64,000 bases of DNA. It comes from Branchipolynoe longqiensis (Eukaryota > Annelida > Polychaeta > Phyllodocida > Polynoidae). Each line of letters starts with the position of its first letter. Within the stretch, counting starts at the first letter, position 1. Below, in pieces: positions 58,064 to 64,000 of the stretch. The DNA is taken from NCBI GenBank assembly GCA_030323885.1, contig CM059187.1, positions 138,976,415 to 139,040,414 on the forward strand. Direction: 5' to 3'. The notes under the pieces were generated by a model that was not told where the DNA came from, searched no databases, and was given only the letters and a program-made list of their open reading frames with translations. A program made the translations under genes and the position numbers.

Positions 58064-58387
58064 CTATGGGTGGGGAGATTATAGATGGGGGGGGGGGGAG
58101 AATGGGGGGTAGGGAGAGTATGGACGGTGGGGAGAGTATGGAGGGTAGGAATGTTCGGAGTGGTGGTTGAGGAGAGTGGGGAGGATTGGGAGAGTCAACA
58201 TAATGGGGAAATGTAGAGGGCCAGGTGACCAGGCTACGGGGAGTGAATATGGTTTCTGGTGGGAGGGGATGCGAGTCTGTAGGTATTTTGAGACTAACAA
58301 TAATATGATAATTACACCTAAAGATCAATAGTGTGATGCCGTTAGCTAACTACCACCACGGCAGTGGGCCTCGTTTTGGTGACTAGT
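58064..58387. other. G-rich patch and unassigned
   Basis: 58070-58210 is GGGGAGA(G/T)TATGGA-type purine-rich sequence; the rest is unassigned. Confidence 0.5.
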
Positions 58388-58660
58388 TGGTTGGTTTTAC
58401 ATATTGGCAACATCTAAGGCCATATCAGGATGGGTACCGACTTGTGACAGTATGCACTCATAGTAACTTTATAGTGCTGCCCCTTTGGGAGATCAGGCCC
58501 CAGCAGCATGACCTGATATCCCACTGAGTCACATTATCCTGACACTGAGCCAACCAGTCCGTGCCCTATCATAATAATGCCGAGCGCCAGGCTCGGAAGC
58601 AACAAGTATACATTTTTACGTCATTAGTTTGACTCGACCAGGGTTCGAGCCGTCTGGTCT
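58388..58660 (-). mobile_element. SINE S1, H1, head shortened
   Basis: GGGTTCGAGCCGTCTGG lacks the middle of the head, so box A is missing. Confidence 0.82.
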
Positions 58661-58857
58661 TGTGGCGAGTGGACGTGAGGGGAGTGAGCGCGAGAGATTA
58701 TCTGCTATCTATAGTCGAGACATCAACATTATGGACATTGGCTTTTTTCAGTCTAAAAACTGCGCTATCAGTAAAAGGCAGAAGCACGCCGGGTCACAGC
58801 GGCGACCCCTGGGTGCACCCGGCGTTCTGTTATCTGGCTGCACACCTTCGGGCACAC

Positions 58858-59188
58858 ACCGGGCGCGGTGACCGAATCGGTGGAGCGCGGGCCTCGTGTG
58901 CAGAAGCTCGGGCGTTCAGTTCCCCGTCGAGTCAAACCAATGACTCTAAACTTGATACTTGTCGCTTCCTAGCCTGGTGCTCGGCATTAATAGGATAAGG
59001 CAAGGACTTGTTAGCGTAGTGTTAGGATAATGTGACTGAGTAGGATATCAGGTCATGATGCGGGTGGCCTGATTTCCCAGTGGGGCAGCACCGTAAAGTT
59101 GTAATGAGTGCACACTGTCACAAGTCGGTACCCATCCTGATATGACGTGAGATGTTGCCAGGACATAAAACTCCAACAAACAAACCCA
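58858..59188 (+). mobile_element. SINE S1, H2, plus strand
   Basis: GGGCGCGGTGACCGAATCGG head; body complete; tail AACAAACAAACCC. Confidence 0.86.
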
Positions 59189-59288
59189 CGGGCACACGGA
59201 GACAGTGGGCATGCACATGGATAAACTGGAACTTGTAATCCATTACCAATACCAGGTAGGTACACACGTGTGAAATGGTGGATTTGCA

Positions 59289-60280
59289 CCAAGAGCAAGG
59301 CCCTCTATAGAACCCCCAGAAGCCTAGTGTTGTTACATTTAGACCAGGAGTAAGGTAGTCTATAGAACCCCCAGCAGTCTAGTTGTGCTACACATAGACC
59401 AGGAGCAAGGCACTCTATATAACTCACAGGAGCCTAGTGTTCTAACAATTAGACCAGGAGCAAGGCACTCTATATAACTCACAACAGCCTAGTGTTGTTA
59501 CACTTAGACCAGGAGCAAGGCACTCTATAGAACTCACAACAGCCTAGTGGTGTTACATTTAGACCAGGAGCAAGATACTCTATATACCTCACAACAGCCT
59601 ACTGTTGCTACACTTAGACCAGGAACAAGGCACTCTATATAACTCACAGCAGCCTAGTGGTGTTACATTTAGACCAAGAGCAAGGCACTCTATATAACTC
59701 ATGGCAGCCTAGTGTTGTTACACTTAGACCAGGAGCAAGGTACTCTATATAACTCACAGGCAGCCTAGTGTTGTTACACTTAGACCAGGAGCAAGGCACT
59801 CTATATAACTCGCAGCAGCCTAGCATTGTTACATTTAGACCAGGAGCAAGGCACTCTATATAACTCACAACAGCCTAGTGTTGTTACACTTAGACCAGGA
59901 GCAAGATACTCTATATACCTCACAGCAGCCTAGTGTTGTTACATTTAGACCAGGAACAAGGCACTCTATATACCTCACAGCAGCCTAGTGTTGTTACACT
60001 TAGACCAGGAGCAAGATACTCTATAAAACTCACAACAGCCTAGTGTTGTTACACTTAGACCAGGAGCAAGGCACTCTATATAACTCACAGCAGCCTAGTG
60101 TTGTTACACTTAGACCAGGAGCAAGGCACTCTATATAACTCACAGCAGCCTAGTGTTGTTACACTTAGACCAGGAGCAAGATACTCTATAGATCTCACAG
60201 CAGTCTAGTATTTTTATGCTTAGACGAGGAGCAACTCACTCGATAGAACTAACAGCAGCCTAGCATTGCTACCTGAGCAG
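59289..60280. repeat. 55-bp minisatellite (AGACCAGGAGCAAGGCACTC)
   Basis: About 18 units; each has TATATAACTCACAGCAGCC and TAGTGTTGTTACA. Variants cluster towards both ends. Confidence 0.95.
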
Positions 60281-60783
60281 CTCATAACATTAACGCATAC
60301 CAACTCTCTCCTCCTTATGATATAATTAAATTGTTTTATTGGTAAATTTCTATGTATTTTCTGGATTAAAATTGAAAATGAGCTGTGGGGCATTTCTAAT
60401 TTTGAGATTCTACTGCCAGACTTTAAAGGTGCATGGTCCGATCACTTTTGAATTGTGCCGCGTAAGCCTAGGGTGGAGTTGCGGAGAGGGAGGTGGGACT
60501 GACCAGTGTAGGACTAGGAGCAATGCAGTTTGCCCAGTGGCTACTACTGGCCGCCTGGTGGCAACAGCGCCGCCCTATAATCTACAAGGTCTTATCTGCG
60601 CCTCACACTGCCACTCGAGTTGCTCAGCGCCCTGTCATCAGCCGGGCAGTGCGGCCGGCGGCCCATCAGCTCAGCCACACACAAACCATCAGTTGTAATT
60701 GATAAACGTGCTGCCAGTGGCTCATGAAAAGCCCCGCTTTCAAAACTAATTACCCGGTGGTTGACGGCGGGCTGTGCGGGGCA
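60281..60783. other. Unassigned, TTAA-element scrap
   Basis: 60421-60450 (TTTAAAGGTGCATGGTCCGA) matches one terminus of the TTAA element. Nothing else recognised. Confidence 0.5.
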
Positions 60784-61097
60784 GGTTGGTAGGTGGTTGG
60801 GAGTTTTATATCGTGGCAACATCTAAGGTCAGATCAAGACGGGTCCCGACTTGTGACAGTGCGTACTCGTGCTGGCCCACCGGGAAATTTGGTCTCCAGC
60901 ACCATGACCCGCTGATATCCCACTCAGTCACATTATCCTGACACTGAGCTAACCAGTCCTTGGCCTATCTCAATAATGCCGAGCGACGGGCTATAAAGTG
61001 ACTAGTATCAATCATTGGTTTCACTAGACCGGGAATTGAACTCCTGATCTCCCGCACGGGAGGCCTGACTCTACCTATTCGACCACCGCGCCCGGTG
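60784..61097 (-). mobile_element. SINE S1, H2
   Basis: GTGGTTGGGAGTTTTATATC tail to CCACCGCGCCCGG head. Confidence 0.84.
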
Positions 61098-61185
61098 TGG
61101 GAGGCAATGCTTGCCATGCTGCCGGGCCCTAGTCTGTCACGTCTAGTTGCTCACACACAGCGGCGAACCGCGCCCTTAGGAGGCA

Positions 61186-61537
61186 TACACATTAGTATTG
61201 TATAGCAGGAAAGTAATGAATACACAGACAGATTAGCATTGTATAGCAGGAAAGTAATGAATACACAGACAGATTAGCATTGTATAGCAGGAAAGTAATG
61301 AATACACAGACAGATTAGCATTGTATAGCAGGAAATTAATGAATATACAGACAGATTAGCATTGTATAGCAGGAAAGTAATGAATATACAGACAGATTAG
61401 CATTGTATAGCAGGAAAGTAATGAATACACAGACAGATTAGCATTGTATAGCAGGAAAGTAATGAATACACAGACAGATTAGCATTGTATAGCAGGAAAG
61501 TAATGAATACACAGACAGATTAGCATTGTATAGCTAA
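61186..61537. repeat. 41-bp tandem repeat (GCATTGTATAGCAGGAAAGT)
   Basis: Nearly nine units with almost no divergence, unlike the other arrays, so recently amplified. Confidence 0.96.
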
Positions 61538-61869
61538 CAGTAGTGTGGGTCTTCACAAAGCGCCAGTCGTGTGTGAGGTAAGCGTGGATGTGGGCCGGCC
61601 TGCTATCACATGGCGCCCTATACATCAAGCATGGTGATGAAGAGCAGCCACCACCAGGGACTATGGCACCTGGCGCGCCGGTTACTAGACACACCTGTAT
61701 AGGAACAACCAGAATTCCCACACCGACCAACACAGCAAATCGTTCCATCTCAAAGTACTGTTTGTTGTCAACACCGCTTACTGACAATGTGGATCAACAT
61801 GAATTACACATGGCTGTATGACATTTATTACATAACCATTCCACGTAGCAGTTAGGTGACCAGTTGTAA
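61538..61869. other. Unassigned
   Basis: Nothing recognised. Confidence 0.4.
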
Positions 61870-64000
61870 ACCAGGTTCTTTGTACGCGAACACTGCCGCC
61901 TGCAATTGGACCCGCCATTGAAGATCAAACGACCAGCCTCCATAAGCTGAGGGATGGCCCCCGATTCGGGTGCCAGTCAACAGGTCATAAAAGGGCACGG
62001 GGGCGACCTGGTAACTCACCGGCCAGCACCGGCCACCCGCCCGTCGGAGGAAACGTGGAAAACAGCGTGTGGATACAAGTAGTTAGAAGAGGTTATGAGG
62101 TTACCAGAGGTTACAAGAGGTTGTTAATGGCCAGAGGTGGCCAGTGGTTACCAGAGGTTGTTAATGGCCAGAGGTTACCAGAGGTTGTTAATGGTCAAAG
62201 GTTACCAGTGGTTGTTAATGGCCAAAGGTTACCAGTGGTTACCAGTGGTTGTTAATGGCCAGAGGTTACCAGTGGTTACCACAGGTTACCAGAGGTTATT
62301 AATGGCCAAAGGTTACCAGAGGTTGTTAATGGCCAGAGCTTACCAGAGGTGGTTAATGGCCAAAGGTTACCAGAGGTTACCAGAGGTTGTTAATGGCCAG
62401 AGGTTACCAGAGGTTGTTAATGGCCAAAGGTTACCACAGGTGGTTAATGGCCAAAGGTTACCAGAGGTTGTTAATGGCCAAAGGTTACCAGTAGTTACCA
62501 GAGGTTGTTAATGGTTACCAGAGGTTGTTAATGGCCAGAGGTTACCAGTGGTTACCAGAGGTTACCAGAGGTTTTTAATGGAGAGATTACCTGTGGTTAC
62601 CACAGGTTACCAGAGATTGTTAATGGCCAAAGGTTACCAGTAGTTACCAGAGGTTGTTAATGGCCAGAGGTTACCAGTGGTTACCAGAGGTTTTTAATGG
62701 GCATAGCTTACCAGTGGTTACCACAGGTTACCAGAGGTTTTTAATGGACAGAGGTTACCAGTGGTTACCACAGTTTACCAGTGGTTACCAGAGATTGTTA
62801 ATGGCCAGGTTACCAGTGGTTACCACATGTTACTAGTAGGTACTCCAAAGTGATTTCTATTTTCAACAGGTCAGTATTACATCTTATATATCTGCACAGA
62901 TCTTTTAAATTGGATCTCAATGATATAGAAATCATTTAGATCGATTGAATAGCTGCAAAGTTATGAGTGCTTAAAGATTGATTTTTTTGCCCCGATTTGT
63001 GCACATTTCCAAATTAGCCAAATCTTGGATTTTAGGGTCCCACCTGGAAGCTATTTTGCATATGATCAGTCCAATATTAAAGAATCTCATTCTCTATAGT
63101 ACAAATAAGAAGCTAAATTTTTTACAGACCATCACTTTTAGTATTCTTTCTGAAATTTCATGTCAAACTTGCTAAATTCCTTAATTTCCAGCAACCACCA
63201 ATAATAAATTCAGTAAAATATAGAAAAATAGCATAACTCCCATTCTAATTGTCCGATCACTGCACTCTTTATACCAAAATAACCAGAATTAAAAGCTCTA
63301 CATGATGACATCATTTTCTAACTGATCAGAGAAAGAAAGACAACATTCACTTTTAAGCATCGCGAGCTGACAATAGCCAAATTCTTGCAGCAGTCACTTC
63401 TCAGACCAAGCTTGATGCGCATGATATAAATCTCAACCAAATATTGTTCTGGTTAGGTAGAGGAAGACTTAAGCTTTCTGATGATATACTTTTCAAAACG
63501 ATCCTGATCAATTTTCAAGGAGGATTAATGTCTTAATGTTTTCACTCCTTCAGTTCAATCAAATTTCCCACTCAGAAACACTCATGCTTGACATGCTAAT
63601 GAAGCCTAGATTCTTCTCTATCTTTTATTGGTGGTTATTTTTAGCTCAGGTCAATGTACTCACCAAGCCATCAAGTTTAGGGAAGGGAGTAGCTCAGACT
63701 GGATGAAAACAAAATCGGCGAGCATGCTCAGAGCTGCCGATGGTACCCGCCAACAAGAGTCCATTGACTGTGATTTCTTTCATAATGATGATTAAAAATC
63801 AGACACCCTAAAAGGCAAAAGAACAAGCTTTAATTTGATATAATTTTTATTTCAAACCAAGCAGAATTAGTGGAGATTCAAGCCTTTTTAAGACAGTTAA
63901 AATAGGTCAAAATTCGCGCTGCGGACACCATATACGCCGACTTTGGAGTACCTATTACTAGTGGTGGTTAATGGTCAGAGGTTACCAGTGGTTACCACAG
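61870..64000 (-). mobile_element. Minisatellite-bearing repeat, copy 2, continues past window
   Basis: Flank 61870-62060 is the reverse complement of 19916-20120. 62080-62829 is a GGTTACCAGAGG / TTGTTAATGGCCA array with a basic period near 27 bp. The array resumes at 63963 after the inserted element and runs off the edge. Confidence 0.78.
62838..63954. mobile_element. 1.1-kb non-autonomous DNA element, 8-bp TSD
   Basis: AGGTACTCCAAAGT at the left and ACTTTGGAGTACCTA at the right; TTACTAGT on both sides (62830-62837, 63955-63962). The interior is AT-rich, the longest ORF is 65 codons, and there is no transposase. Confidence 0.82.

Overview
The window looks like one stretch of a repeat-saturated invertebrate nuclear genome. 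A mollusc, most likely a gastropod, is my inference from tRNA-headed SINE tails that I recall from molluscan genomes; nothing here fixes the species. There are no bacterial-style genes. The only host gene I can support is on the minus strand between 361 and 11484: seven internal coding exons of a RALBP1 (RLIP76, RalA-binding protein 1) orthologue. They encode a lysine-rich segment, the whole RhoGAP domain and the start of the Ral-binding coiled coil. All splice sites are GT-AG and the codon phases join exactly across every intron. The first exons lie above 11484 and the last below 361; neither set was found. The remaining 52 kb is therefore either a 5' intron or upstream sequence of this gene, or intergenic DNA.

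The last visible RALBP1 intron (563-6207) carries a DIRS-type tyrosine-recombinase retrotransposon (about 907-5651) in the same orientation as the gene. It has gag, RT/RNase H and an intact-looking recombinase frame, but also one in-frame stop and two frameshifts.

From 12 to 64 kb the sequence is a patchwork of mobile elements and tandem arrays. S1 is a SINE with about 32 full or partial copies on both strands; one body is joined to two different tRNA-like heads (H1, H2). S2 is a second SINE with a GGGATGTAGCTCAGG head. S3 is a tRNA-like unit found head to tail. Non-autonomous DNA elements can be sorted by their target-site duplications (TSDs): a 6-bp class with CAG ends (M-alpha CAGGGTCCGTA, M-beta CAGGGATGAAAG, M-gamma CAGACCTGTG); a TTAA class (AGTTGCATAGTCCGATG); a TA/Tigger-like class (CAGTAAAACCTCTC); a 9-bp Mutator-like class (TAGATAAAAGATTCACC); an ACGT-rich element with TTA TSD (Harbinger-like); and a 1.1-kb element with 8-bp TSD. 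Nesting gives relative ages at several points (29.1, 30.4, 46.7, 51.1 and 62.8 kb).

The tandem arrays include minisatellites of about 19, 27, 28, 35, 41, 50, 55, 65 and 242 bp, expanded tetranucleotides, a roughly 950-bp palindrome of TG/CA-rich repeats, and polypurine tracts. Repeats press closely on the RALBP1 exons: most exons have one within 60 nt, and two splice donors have an element inserted within 25 nt with its TSD still readable. I did not find an undescribed gene system. The most unusual signals are the 6-bp-TSD element group, the composite palindromic element at 16.4-18.4 kb, and a pair of 59-bp tail-only SINE insertions.
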